Below are positions 32,361-42,384 of a stretch of DNA of 64,000 bases, piece after piece (the stretch's first letter is position 1; every line of letters begins with the position of its first letter). Location of the stretch: NCBI RefSeq assembly GCF_000143415.4, contig NW_003314267.1:3347407-3411406 (forward strand). Reading direction: 5' to 3'. The DNA is from Selaginella moellendorffii (Eukaryota > Streptophyta > Lycopodiopsida > Selaginellales > Selaginellaceae). The position numbers and the translations under genes were made by a program. The notes below the pieces were generated by a model, which saw only the letters and a list, made by a program, of their open reading frames with translations, ran no database searches and had not been told where the DNA came from.

Positions 32361-33209
32361 AACCTGGAAGAAATCTGGAGATTCCAAAATCCCAGCTCCT
32401 GGCATTCGCAGCAGTGGTGTCTACAGCCTCTTCCACTCCCCGTCCAGGAAATCGTTGCTCCAGTAGACCAATCCAACGCCATCGCTGGCATTCTCGCCGC
32501 CAAGAAGGATCCGCCAAGAAGAATCCCTCCACGCGCTGCTTGGATCTCTCATCGCCACCCTTCCTCCTGCTGGAATGAGAGGGTTTTGGGCGATCTTCTT
32601 CCAGTGCTTGAGCATGGCGTCGCCTGGATCGACCGGGACAGCGGCATTCTGTGTGGTGGCGCCATCGCTGGAGATTCCAGTGTAGAGGATGACGGGGCCC
32701 TGAACGAGAAGCGTCATGGATCCACCAAGAATTCCTTGCTCGTCGTACCTCTCTGGCCCGGGATCCAGCGCCGCGGGGAGATGCGTCCAGTGGAGGAGGT
32801 CCTTGGCGATGGCGTGGCCCCAGGAGCTCTGGTTCTTGCTCTTGGACGACGATGGAGTGGTGAATCGGTAGAAGAGATGGTAGAATCCGCGATAGAACAC
32901 CGGGGCGTTTGGACTGATCATCCAGATGCTGCTGTTTGGGGGCGCCTGGAAGTGAAACCCCAGCACCATTGCTGCTCCATCCCGGGCCGATCCAGCGGTG
33001 TGGAATCCAATGCCGGGCGCACGGAAGAGAAGCGCGATTCCTCCAGCCGAGATCGCAGCCACAGCGACACCCAGAGGAGACGTGACCTCGGCAGCGGGTG
33101 CGGAATCGGTCGATCCTCGTCCTCTCCGCGCTGCTGGACATCAAACGCTCTCAAAAATGCGCGGTGCTGTGGAAGCGAGGAATGCGTGCTCCTCCTCTTC
33201 CTCCGCCAT
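32361..33209 (-). pseudogene. 5' fragment of the invertase-like gene
   Basis: Matches the first 280 or so codons of the invertase-like gene at 23,424 and ends inside the coding region at GEWKRL. A 1-base insertion and a 10-base deletion in the N-terminal region shift the frame, so the membrane anchor and propeller are no longer continuous. The substituted motif WMISPNA is present here too, so loss of the nucleophile preceded the duplication. The 3' half is replaced by helicase sequence. Confidence 0.88.
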
Positions 33210-33254
33210 AGCTACGCAAAAGCGAGCTCTAGATAGTGATTTGAATGCTAGAGA

Positions 33255-33485
33255 ATATACCACTTTATTCCGAGTATATGCTGGTATATTGCTTATTAAA
33301 TATTTGAAGTTCTTCCACCTAGGGTTTTAGCAATGCGAGGTGAGAGCCAGTGGCGCCAGAAGGAATGCGCATCTCCAGGATTTGGATTGGGGCAGCCTCT
33401 TGCTGCGCGGTGGGAGCGGCTCCCACTCCCACAATGCCGCACAGCTTGCCGTCGGAGAATCCAGCCACTTTATTCCCAGTTTCTA
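33255..33485 (-). other. Inserted exon-like fragment of unknown gene
   Basis: Present in copy B but absent from the same place in copy A. The minus strand has an acceptor-like site followed by an open terminal exon (VAGFSDGKLCGIVGVGAAPT ... SHLALLKP stop). It is flanked by short direct repeats of host sequence (ttattcc...agtatat...ctggta and ttaaatatttgaa). It is probably a captured gene fragment; the parent gene is not recognised. Confidence 0.45.
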
Positions 33486-33951
33486 GTATATACTGGTACT
33501 TAATAATAATTAAATATTTGAACGCATTATTATCAGATGGAAATGCTGACAGATTTGCCGGCAAATCCAGGATTTTACTAGCCGATGCCGTAGGACTTGT
33601 CGTAATGGCATATTTATTCGAGCCTTCAATGCAGAAGGTATTCTCTTGTAGCGTTTTTATCCTTCCTGAGTTCTCAGTTTTGGCTGGCATCAGTTTTGGA
33701 GGAAGAACTTCCGCAGAAGGATAGAATTGTAGATCTGCAACGTTTCACTACTTGTTGCTTCTGTTATCCTTGAGCTGGCGAACGAAGCCTGACGTGGATG
33801 ATGAAGGATCTCCAAACTAGGTGTTCGGCAAGGGGGTTAGCAGACCTTTACTCTTTTGTTTTTCCTTTAAATGTTTTCTTAACCATTAGTTAGAAACCCA
33901 AGATGATCTAATAGAATGGGAATATATTATAAAAACATTATATATGTTACA
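33486..33951. other. Intergenic, downstream of diterpene synthase B
   Basis: Homologous to 23,490-23,945 of copy A with small indels. No gene is recognised. Confidence 0.5.
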
Positions 33952-36900
33952 TTAAGTTTCCAAACAAAGTTCAATCATGCTTTGAAGCTCTTTATTTGGG
34001 TTTTTAAAGAGATCCTGCTTTGCTTTGTTGTAGGTGAACATCATCCCCCTTGCCATATCAAAGCTAAACCTTTTGATATTTTTGGGTAGATCTTTCTCAG
34101 TGAAATAGATTTTGTTGAGTTGCTTTTTGGTTTTCTCAAGCAAACTTTGTAAGTATGCTAGTGCATCTTCTTCGGTTGCACCCGGGTGGTCTTTCATATA
34201 ACATGAAACTCCTTGTGCAGATTCCCCCAGTTTCATCTCAATCTAAAAAGAAAGAAAGAGATTAAAAATAATAAAAGTCAATTATAGGAAGAGAAGGAAC
34301 CTTATATGTTTGGATGTCATTGCAAATCCTAGAGATGATACTACCAAGTTTAAGAAGCTTGCTATCATAAATGATGTTTAATAACTCTTCTGTTAAAGGG
34401 TCACCACAAAATAATATGCCCATAAGTACGTGAGTTGCAATGGCGATGCTAACTTCAGCATGTTCCATATACTCCTCAAAACCTGGAATATATCCTTGAA
34501 TTTTCCAGCGAGCTTCAATAATCCCAAATTTTATAAGCTTAGTGTACTGTAAAGATTAATATGAACAACCCTATTAAGCCGTAGAAAAAATGAATAGAAA
34601 ATACTTACAATTGCTAAAAGGTATTTGTGGATGAATTCCGGAGATAGATTTTGATTTATTTTAGAAGCCATTTTAGTCATAACAAGAATGGTATTATAAA
34701 ATTCTTGAAAGATAATCTTATATTCTTTTTGTGATAAAAAAGATGTATCCCAGCTGGATGGAAACAAAAAAAAGAAAGTGTTATTTTAAATTTTAAAATT
34801 GATGTATATAACCTTTCAATCATATTTTGGAGACTATCAAGCTCTGTAATGCTTTTTGCGCTATCCAAAATATCATCAAATAAAGTGTTCATGCAGCAAG
34901 TTTTCGTAAAAAAAATTCTCAATGGGCCAAATTCTTGCTCATGGAAAGTTGCACAAATAACATAGTAAATATAGGGGAGCATATTAATATTAGCTTTAAA
35001 TCTTGTAGAAGGGATATCTTCAAAGTGTGATGAATGCCACCATCTAAATAAAAACACACCAATGAATTATTTTTTGTTTAATAAAACTATTTTTTCACTT
35101 ACTTCACCAATATTTTCAGCTCAGAAGGTTGATAGGATTGACATTGTTGAGCATACCGATTTGCAAGTTCTAGAAGCACTTTCTTGTTCACAAGAGGCAA
35201 TCTTTTAACAAAAGAGATATAAGAGAGGGAAGTTATAAAGGTTAATATGAATGTCACTTACTGATAAATAGTCTTAGCAATCCAAGGATCATCAATGCTA
35301 TAGTGTTTGATATATGCATTGTTGTAAATCCTCGGCAAGCAGTCATGAAATGGATTTGCTAGCTCAAATGTGACCTGTAGAGATAATAGATACATCTGGA
35401 TTTTCAAGCTATCTAGATCTCATTACCTCTCCCATGAGGTTTTTCTTGGTTGCCGATGTGTGAGAGTTTTCAACATTAAGTAAATAATCGTGGGAGTACT
35501 TGAAAGTCTTTGTTAGAATCTCCTCATTTGGAAAATCAACCTGGGAAGCCCGATACAAGTTGAGCATTGCAGAGACCCCATGTGACAATTCACCAACAAA
35601 GCAGGAAAACTTGTCTACTGGCAGCCAGAACTGGTTGAATGCATCTGTGCGTAGTTCCGAGATTTAGATTCTTCCATCACAAAACGTTTTTGTACCTGGA
35701 GATACACTATACCCATGCATCCGAAGGATACGGAAGGCCATTGCTGTGTCCTCGATGTCATTGACTATGCACGTAGATTCCCATCCAATTCCTTCGTTTG
35801 TCCAGAAGCTGGTGCAAACCCAAAGTAAGTGCTAAAAGTATAGCAGCATTGTACCTATACAGGTAGTCAAGGACGGCTTTGATCTCATCTCTGAAGAAGA
35901 GGTCAATGCCCAAGCGCTCAATGGTGTCGACCACCCGTAAACTTTCGAAGAGATCAATAGGGTAATGACAAGAAACTGCACAGCATAGTCAATTAGTACA
36001 AAGGATTGAAGAAGACAGCCGGTTTACCAGCATAGTTTTGATGTTTCATAGCGTTTTGCAAGTATTGCAACGATTTTTTGTCCTTGGTCTTCAAGTAAAC
36101 ACATGCGGTTGACGAGGGCGAGCTAAAAAAGGATCCATCTTTGGACTGAAGCTTGAGGATCTTTTGCCAGTCAATCTCAAGACCTTGAAGGCCCTCCAAG
36201 GAGTATAGCAACGTGGTGGGAGTGGAATGGAATCTATCCAAAGGAATCCTGGACGAACGCCAAACATTTTCAAACCAAATATTACATAATTGAAGAACTC
36301 ACTTTGCCAATTTCTCCGTGGTGGAGATCTCAAGCAACCTCGTGAACTCTGTGTCATACGGAAGCTTAAGGCCCACCCGCTTTGCTTCGTGGAGCATCAT
36401 TGGAAACGTCACCTCGAAACCTGACAAGAAATCTCCATCGGCATGGTTGAGCTTGATCATGTTCTCACGCAAAAACTTCGTGCCTGCGAAGAATCAGAGT
36501 CGAAAAACAGTCCAGGATATGACCAGAAGATCAGAAAAGAGCCATGCCTTGCGCAATGCTGTTGTGCCCGATGTCCCAGAGCTTGAGCGTGACCAGGCAA
36601 GAGAGCGTGGAAAACACTCTGTCATAGAGTTGCAAGTGACAATCATCACCCCATGATCCATCCGGAAGTTGACTGTTGATGATCCACTCCAGGGCCTCCG
36701 GGAACTCGGGAAGAGAGGAGTCGGAGTCGGACGGGATTCGGGCGACCCAGGCGGTGTCGTAAGTCGAAGGACTGATTTCCCACTTGCCACTCGCGAGTTT
36801 CATCAGCCATCCCTTCACTTCCTTGACGAGCAGAGACGTTTCTCTGTGATCAAGCTCCTCGATTCGATCGCCAGCCTGGACGTGGAGAATACCTTGATAT

Positions 36901-37191
36901 GGCTGCTGCTTCTCCTTTTCCCGCTTCTCCTGTGAACAAGTAGGAAGAAATCAGCTCCAGTCAATCTTGTAACGATGGTGCTTCGACTTACTAGAGCCTC
37001 AGCTGGCTTTGAAGCACAGCAGCTAACTGCATAATTAATATAGCAGGCCAGTTTCAGTGCGAAGCTAGTTTGATGAACTTACCTTTCCGAAACCGATTCG
37101 GCTGTGCGTTGCTCTTGAGATTAGTGCCTCCAAATAACTGGAGGCTTCCACCGCCAATGTGTTGAAAGCTGCTGAGCAAAACCTTTGACAT
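33952..37191 (-). CDS. Bifunctional class II/I diterpene synthase, copy B
   Basis: All fourteen exons of copy A are present with identical lengths and phases, again 834 codons without a stop: 37191-37083, 37026-36992, 36929-36548, 36483-36303, 36248-36028, 35975-35855, 35808-35696, 35644-35427, 35374-35262, 35201-35103, 35043-34813, 34753-34609, 34546-34301 and 34242-33952. The transit peptide, [20 protein letters not shown], class I motif (here DDILD) and NDIQTYKIE are all conserved, and intron 3 has the same GC donor. Substitutions cluster in the C-terminal class I half and in the exon coding FCCFVGELPHG in copy A ([11 protein letters not shown] here), so product divergence is plausible. 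It most likely makes a plastid diterpene related to that of copy A. Confidence 0.92.
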
Positions 37192-37451
37192 TGCAGAAAC
37201 TTTGCCTTCTTGGTAGAATATAAGCTCTTCCAGCACTGCTGAAGTTTATGGATCCAGGGAAGCGTTCAAGAATAATTTAATATCCCCAAGAGCCTAAAGA
37301 GTTTTATATTGCTAGCTAACACCTTTGCCTCCACATGTCTGTTTCCATAGATTGGATGGTCAATCCTCTGTCTAATTTCAGGTCTATAATTGTAGGCGAA
37401 CATCGTCAATAGCAGAGGCCCCTTGAAAAAGGTGGACATCGACATGGTCCG

Positions 37452-37800
37452 TCAAAGCCATTGAAAGATCTCGCCCCACAGGAAAAAGTTGGGCCACCGA
37501 GTTGGGCTATCTCGACGAATTCTTCTTTGAACCGCCCCTAAGCCTTTTTTCGAACATGGCTTTCGTCTCTTCCGGAGTTTCCGGCAACTGCTTGAATAAA
37601 ATGCTGTTCCATGAGATCTCCTCAGATGTTTATTTCGCCTTATGTCTCTTCCATACGCCATGATTGTGTCCCTGAAACTAGATGTACAGTCAAAGATGCG
37701 TTTTGCATCTTCCAGATGACCTTGGAGCGTGTTGTTTATCAAGTGAAAGAAAGTCTTGGCCTCCCCCAAATGCCCGTTCAAGTCATCACAAGCTTGCGAA
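37452..37800 (-). pseudogene. PLS-type PPR fragment, copy B
   Basis: Same remnant as at 27.5-28.0 kb but shorter. The minus strand reads NGHLGEAKTFFHLINNTLQG, then HLEDAKRIFDCTSSFRDTIM, then unrelated residues. The upstream part of the copy A block is missing, and no complete PPR gene can be made. Confidence 0.55.
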
Positions 37801-37945
37801 GAAGGATCGCGGTGGAATCAAGACCACCTTTACCATACATCATTGCAATGAGTGCTGCCGCGTGTATGAAAGCCCTTGGTGCAAATAGAATTGCACTAAG
37901 GGCTTTCATACAACGTTATTAAAACTTATTTAGCTGACAAGTTAA

Positions 37946-39066
37946 TGTAAGTGACTAATTTTTCCATTCTAGTTTAGTCACTTAACCACACCTCCGACCA
38001 CTTGGAGGAGTTTCATTCACAACCTCCATAAGCCCAACTCAGGATTTGGGGCTTGCTAGCCCCGAGAATGGCATCCATGCCACTTAACCTTAGCACTTGG
38101 TCCAAGTGCTCCACGTGTCCGATCCCATGATCGACACCCCAAGGTACCATCGACATATTGGCCCGTTACGCTAAGGCCATGCCCATTTACCTTGGTCACA
38201 CTGGTGGTCCAACACCACCTACATTCCAATCCCGTCTCTCAAAGACTAGGTCATCCATCCATGAGTGGTCATCCCAGATCCACTCCTTAACATCCTTAGG
38301 ATGCCTACAGATATGGGGAATAGCCTTCCCCAATATCTCTGTTCCGGTCCCCACCAAGTCCCTTTCTGTCCTTGGCTGTGTTCGCCAACACTGCCACTGG
38401 ATCGAGGCCCACCGGCCCGACCACTAAGTCCCACTATCCTCTAGGACTTCCTCACTGTGTGACTGTGTCCTTGGTCACCACACCGGAGGGCTACCCCTCT
38501 TCCTTTCCACAGTCTGGGACTTTGGGACACCATTTTGGAACACCGTGGCCTTACGCAAGCCTCATGGGTACTCTCCCCGCCTTTCGTCTTTAGATGCTCT
38601 AGCCATGGGCTTAGAACGAGGTTCCGTTGAGCCACACCAGGTATCCAAGTAGGTAGTGCCACCCACACTTGGACTGGGAGCATCGGCCAATCGATCTCCC
38701 GGGGGAACTAGAGCCGGCTCTTGAACACTTCACCAAGCTACCCCGCTTGTCGGTCCGTGTTCACTCTAGTCTTGGACTTCCCAGTGGGCAGCTCATCACC
38801 CAACACTGGGTCCGGCCTTCCTGGGCCAAACTGGCCTTTTCTGGCCAAACTGGCTCCACTGCAGTCCTCCCCCTACTATACTTTTGGAGCTCACCAAACC
38901 CCCCAGGGTCTGGGAGACGAACGCTTTGGGCTTTCACCCTCTCAGGCTCCGGACTCGGACTCGGACTCGGACTCGGACTCGGACTCGGATTCGGACTCGG
39001 ACTCGGGCTCGGGCTCGGTCTCGGCCTCGGCCTTGGTCTCGGTCTCGGTCCCGATCTCGGTCCCGA

Positions 39067-39104
<38 letters not shown>

Positions 39105-39779
39105 CCGGTCTCGGTCTTGGCTTCGGACTCCATCTCGGACTCCATCTCGGACTCCATGTCGGACTCCATCTCGGGTCCATCTCGGGTCCATCTCGGACTC
39201 CATCTCGGACTCCATCTCGGGTCCATCTCGGACTCCATTTCGGGTCCATCTCGGGTCCACCTCGGACTCCATCTCGGACTCCATCTCGGACTCCATCTCG
39301 GGTCCATCTCGGACTCCACTTCGGACTCCAACTCGGGTCCACCTCGGACTCCACTTCGGACTCCATCTCGGACTCCATCTCGGGTCCATCTCGGACTCCA
39401 CTTCGGACTCCAACTCGGGTCCATCTCGGACTCCACTTCGGACTCCACTTCGGACTCCAACTCGAGTCCATCTCGGACTCCACTTCGGACTCCAACTCGG
39501 GTCCATCTCGGACTCCACTTCGGACTCCAACTCGAGTCCATCTCGGACACTCCCACGTGTCATGTGTTGGTCCTTTTGGGTCCCTTTTTGGAGCCTCGCC
39601 TTTTGCTCGCTTCGTGCTTGTTCCTCGAGCACTTCGTTGGGAGTTCCACTCCCGCTCTTGACTTTTCAAGTCGGAGCTTTTGGTCCAAACGTGTTACGCT
39701 CGTTTGGCTCTCGCTTCGGCCACTACCATGTGGCGCCCTTCCGGCTCCACTTTGGGGCCTAGGGATTTTGTGTCTCACA
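37946..39779 (+). mobile_element. Solo LTR, 1,834 bp, with 5-bp target duplication
   Basis: Starts TGTAAG, ends CTCACA, and is flanked on both sides by GTTAA (37,941-37,945 and 39,780-39,784). The uninterrupted target is still present in copy A at 28,068-28,072 (gacaaGTTAActcc). TG...CA ends, a 5-bp duplication and no internal retroelement genes identify it as a solo LTR. It inserted after the tandem duplication, about 10 bp beyond the stop codon of the SART1-like fragment. A related older copy is at 5,380-6,905. Confidence 0.88.
38940..39548. repeat. Simple-sequence tract inside the LTR
   Basis: Successive blocks of CTCGGA hexamers, GGTCTC-type hexamers and then a 12-base-family repeat of CGGACTCCATCT, often interrupted by CGGGTCCATCT. 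All six frames stay open over much of the tract, which creates long false proteins of Arg-, Ser-, Gly- or Pro-rich repeats. The block is about 300 bp longer than in the older LTR copy. Confidence 0.92.
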
Positions 39780-39791
39780 GTTAACTCCTTG

Positions 39792-40356
39792 TCAAGTTCT
39801 AATGTAAGCTGTTCCTGACTTGATCTGAATGCCTCTCAATCTCTCCATAAACTCCAGAGGGTGCTCTTCTTTCTTCCTCTTCTTTAGCTTCTTCTCTTGC
39901 TTCCTTTTCCCCGGTTTTACATGGTGGAACTTATGCGAGAACTGCCGGAAGGCTTCCTTGGGGGTCAGCTGCATCAAACATAAAGTAAATTCAGAAAGTA
40001 AATAGAACAAAAACTTACAGTTCGGCCATGCTCATCGCAGTGGTCCAAGTTGAATTCGAATTTACCATTTTCTGGTGTCCTTTTGTCTCTGCTTCTTCCA
40101 ATCCATTCGCCTCTAGATTCCTTCACTCGAAAACATTGAAGAGCGCCAGCCAGTCCTTTCATCCTCTTTTGTTGGCAGCAAAGATTTGAAAGCCATCCTG
40201 CTGTAGGCTTCTTCATCTCTAGTAGTAGCTGGTAGATTTCAAATATAAGAACAGTGAAAATTGGAATCAAATCACATACTTACCTTCGTGATTCGGCTGT
40301 AGACCCGAGCAAAACTCCTCAATCTCTGTCAAGACAACCTTTGGAGGTTCTTCCAT
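39792..40356 (-). pseudogene. SART1/DOT2 C-terminal fragment, copy B
   Basis: Same three-exon layout as 28,080-28,685, but an 8-base deletion in the middle exon shifts the frame between the SLLPTKED and KGLAGALQ segments. A further 12-base and other short deletions shorten the Lys/Glu helix. It cannot encode the product of copy A. Confidence 0.75.
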
Positions 40357-40384
40357 GCTTGCCCTAGTATAAAATTACAGAAAC

Positions 40385-40790
40385 TTAAATAGTAGTCGTG
40401 CAGGAGGTATATTCTCACTTAAACTATTCTCGTATATTCCATTGTATTCAAAACCTAGAAGCATGCCATTCCTCCGGTTCCTGATTGACACGAAGAGCGT
40501 ACTCAATAATGGAACGCGCCATATCAAGCTCATGCTTCCACAGTGGCTCGCTGAGACGAACGGTTTTGCCCTGCTCACGAAGAGGCTTAAGCCTCCACTT
40601 CCCTGTCAGGACGCGCAAGCAGACCTGTGTAATTACTCTTGCCCTTGCCTTCCATCCAAACCACCCCGAGGTACACATTCACGGCGATTTCTACCCGGAC
40701 AACGAAGTTAGTGAAACAACAATCGTCTGCTCGCGGAAGCTTTTGAAGAGCATATGGCCTTGGTCGCTTTGTCATCGTCAGTTGGATAGA
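40385..40790 (-). pseudogene. Unidentified coding-like block, copy B
   Basis: Homolog of 28,704-29,160. It keeps WKWRLKPLREQG-type sequence in one frame, but a 22-base deletion removes the residues after EEWHAS and shifts the rest. Upstream exon-like sequence is shortened too. Non-functional. Confidence 0.4.
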
Positions 40791-40808
40791 AGTGTATCAC
40801 TCGAGACG

Positions 40809-42283
40809 TTAAAAGCCATCCCAAAAGAGAGCGGAGCTCCAGTCACCGCTCGCGCTGGGCCATTTGTCTCGGATAAGCGTCCGGAGCAGCATCAGGAGAA
40901 GGCGAAGCTGCGAGCAAGGGACACTCGTAAACACGAAGAAGACTCGTAAGACTTCTTTACATACCTGCCCAGACGTTTAAATGAGGGGAAGAAGCCATCG
41001 GAAGAGACTTATCACCTTGCTGATGAGAGTGTTTTCAGCACCTATTGACGAGGTTGTAAATATTTGTCACTCACGCTCTCTGCAGATACCTTACCTTCGG
41101 AATTAAACTCTCTATCGAGCAGCCCAACTCACACCGGACGCTCGTCCCTTCCAGCTCCAGAACCTCCAGAATGCTCTACAAGAAAGAAAAGCATATTCGA
41201 ATGTTATAAAACGTAAAATCCTCAGCTCATGTAGAGAAGTTCGTTGCTCACGGTGGCTAAGCTCTGGATTTCATATCGTTGAAAAGCCTCTTGCATGAGA
41301 TGGAGACCCCTCTCGAGGTATCCCAAGCACCAGGAGAGCTTGACAGTCAAGTAAATATCGATTAAGTTCTTGGCCAGGACCAAAACATCTAAGCATCTCA
41401 TCGACTTGTCCAGCCTAAGGGAATCCACGTCCACTGCCAGAAAAGGAACACCTAGTTTACAAAAGGAAGCACCGTTTTGTTACCTTGCAAGGCCAAACCA
41501 CATACAACAAGTAGTTGACACTCGGTTGGCAGGCCTGGAAAGGTTGTTGCTTTCGCCGTTACTGAGCAATAGTCAGTCCCGAAATATGCAACAAGATCTA
41601 TCACCTGTTTCACTGAGCTGCATCTGGTTGTTCAGCCTCTGTAACTTCGCCAGCTTTTCCGCGTGCAACAAGGGTGTCAAAACGGCTCATACCAGATCTA
41701 GATTACCATGAGAGCGAGGTTGTATGCTTTCCAAAGCGGCTGCAAAATCCGAGATTTATGTAATGCAAACAAAGCCCTTTGATAAGTACCTTGCTGCAAA
41801 AACCGCGTGCTGAAAGCCTCTCGCAAAAGTCAGCGAGCACGTCGAAACCACTGATGTAAGGCCGTGATGAAACCACAGAGCAAGCGTGCAAGAGGAACTT
41901 CGGCAATAGCGTCATTCGTAACATCTGTTCATACAATCCATCCATCATAGAAACTTCGCCAAAGAAAAAAAACATAGCTCACCATTTCCAACAAGCTTGA
42001 GCAAGTTTTCGAATGAGGCAGGACAGAGCTCATGCTGTTGCCGAGTGAGATCGTCGGCAAGAATCTGATGGAAAATGGAGAACGCTTTGATCTTCCGCGC
42101 AACGATGCAATCTTACCTGGAAATATCTGAACGCACGCAGCGATGGGTCACGCATCAAATCGCCCTGTGTAAATCACGAATTTAGCATATGACGCATCTC
42201 ACCATGACGTAGACAATGCCCCAGGCTTTGAGGCGCGTGACGAGAACAGTTTCGCGCACCCGGAATCCCACGTTGCCATGCAT
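40809..42283 (-). pseudogene. Unidentified multi-exon gene, copy B
   Basis: A chain of short exons can be followed on the minus strand from the ATG at 42,283: HGNVGFRVRETVLVTRLKAW, then GDLMRDPSLRAFRYFQ, then ILADDLTRQQHELCPASFEN. Next come NDAIAEVPLARLLCGFITAL, AVLTPLLHAEKLAKLQRLNN, VTAKATTFPGLPTECQ, VDSLRLDKSMRCLDVLVLAK and the C-terminal exons shared with 29,177. Two in-frame TGA codons interrupt it (after FRRAR and after GNLDLV), and the donor that is GTGAGC in copy A is ATGAGC here. It looks recently inactivated. It is helical and Leu-rich, and the family is not recognised. It is transcribed divergently from the CCA enzyme gene. Confidence 0.5.
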
Positions 42284-42384
42284 CCTCCATTAAACCCTAG
42301 CTTCCACGCCAAAAGCCCTAAAAACGTAGAGTTTTGGCGGGAGTTTTAATTCTCAAAGGATCTTCCTTCAGGGTTCTAGAGCTC
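42284..42384. promoter_or_regulatory. Short divergent promoter region
   Basis: Only about 100 bases separate the start codons of the minus-strand gene at 42,283 and the CCA enzyme gene at 42,385, so a bidirectional promoter is inferred. Copy A has lost the left part of this region. No TATA box is obvious. Confidence 0.4.

Noticed and set aside
32224-33144. A 306-codon minus-strand frame that looked like a new gene
   Set aside because: It reads invertase DNA in the wrong frame and then helicase DNA in the right frame; it is a by-product of the duplication junction.
38940-39548. Regularly spaced short repeats resembling a CRISPR array
   Set aside because: The units are contiguous degenerate 6- and 12-mers without unique spacers, and the genome is a plant nuclear genome.
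38669-39818. Long open frames of 200-365 codons on both strands rich in SDSD, LGLG, RTRT or PSPS repeats
   Set aside because: They are translations of a stop-free simple-sequence tract inside a solo LTR, overlap in several frames at once, and have no domain or splice context.
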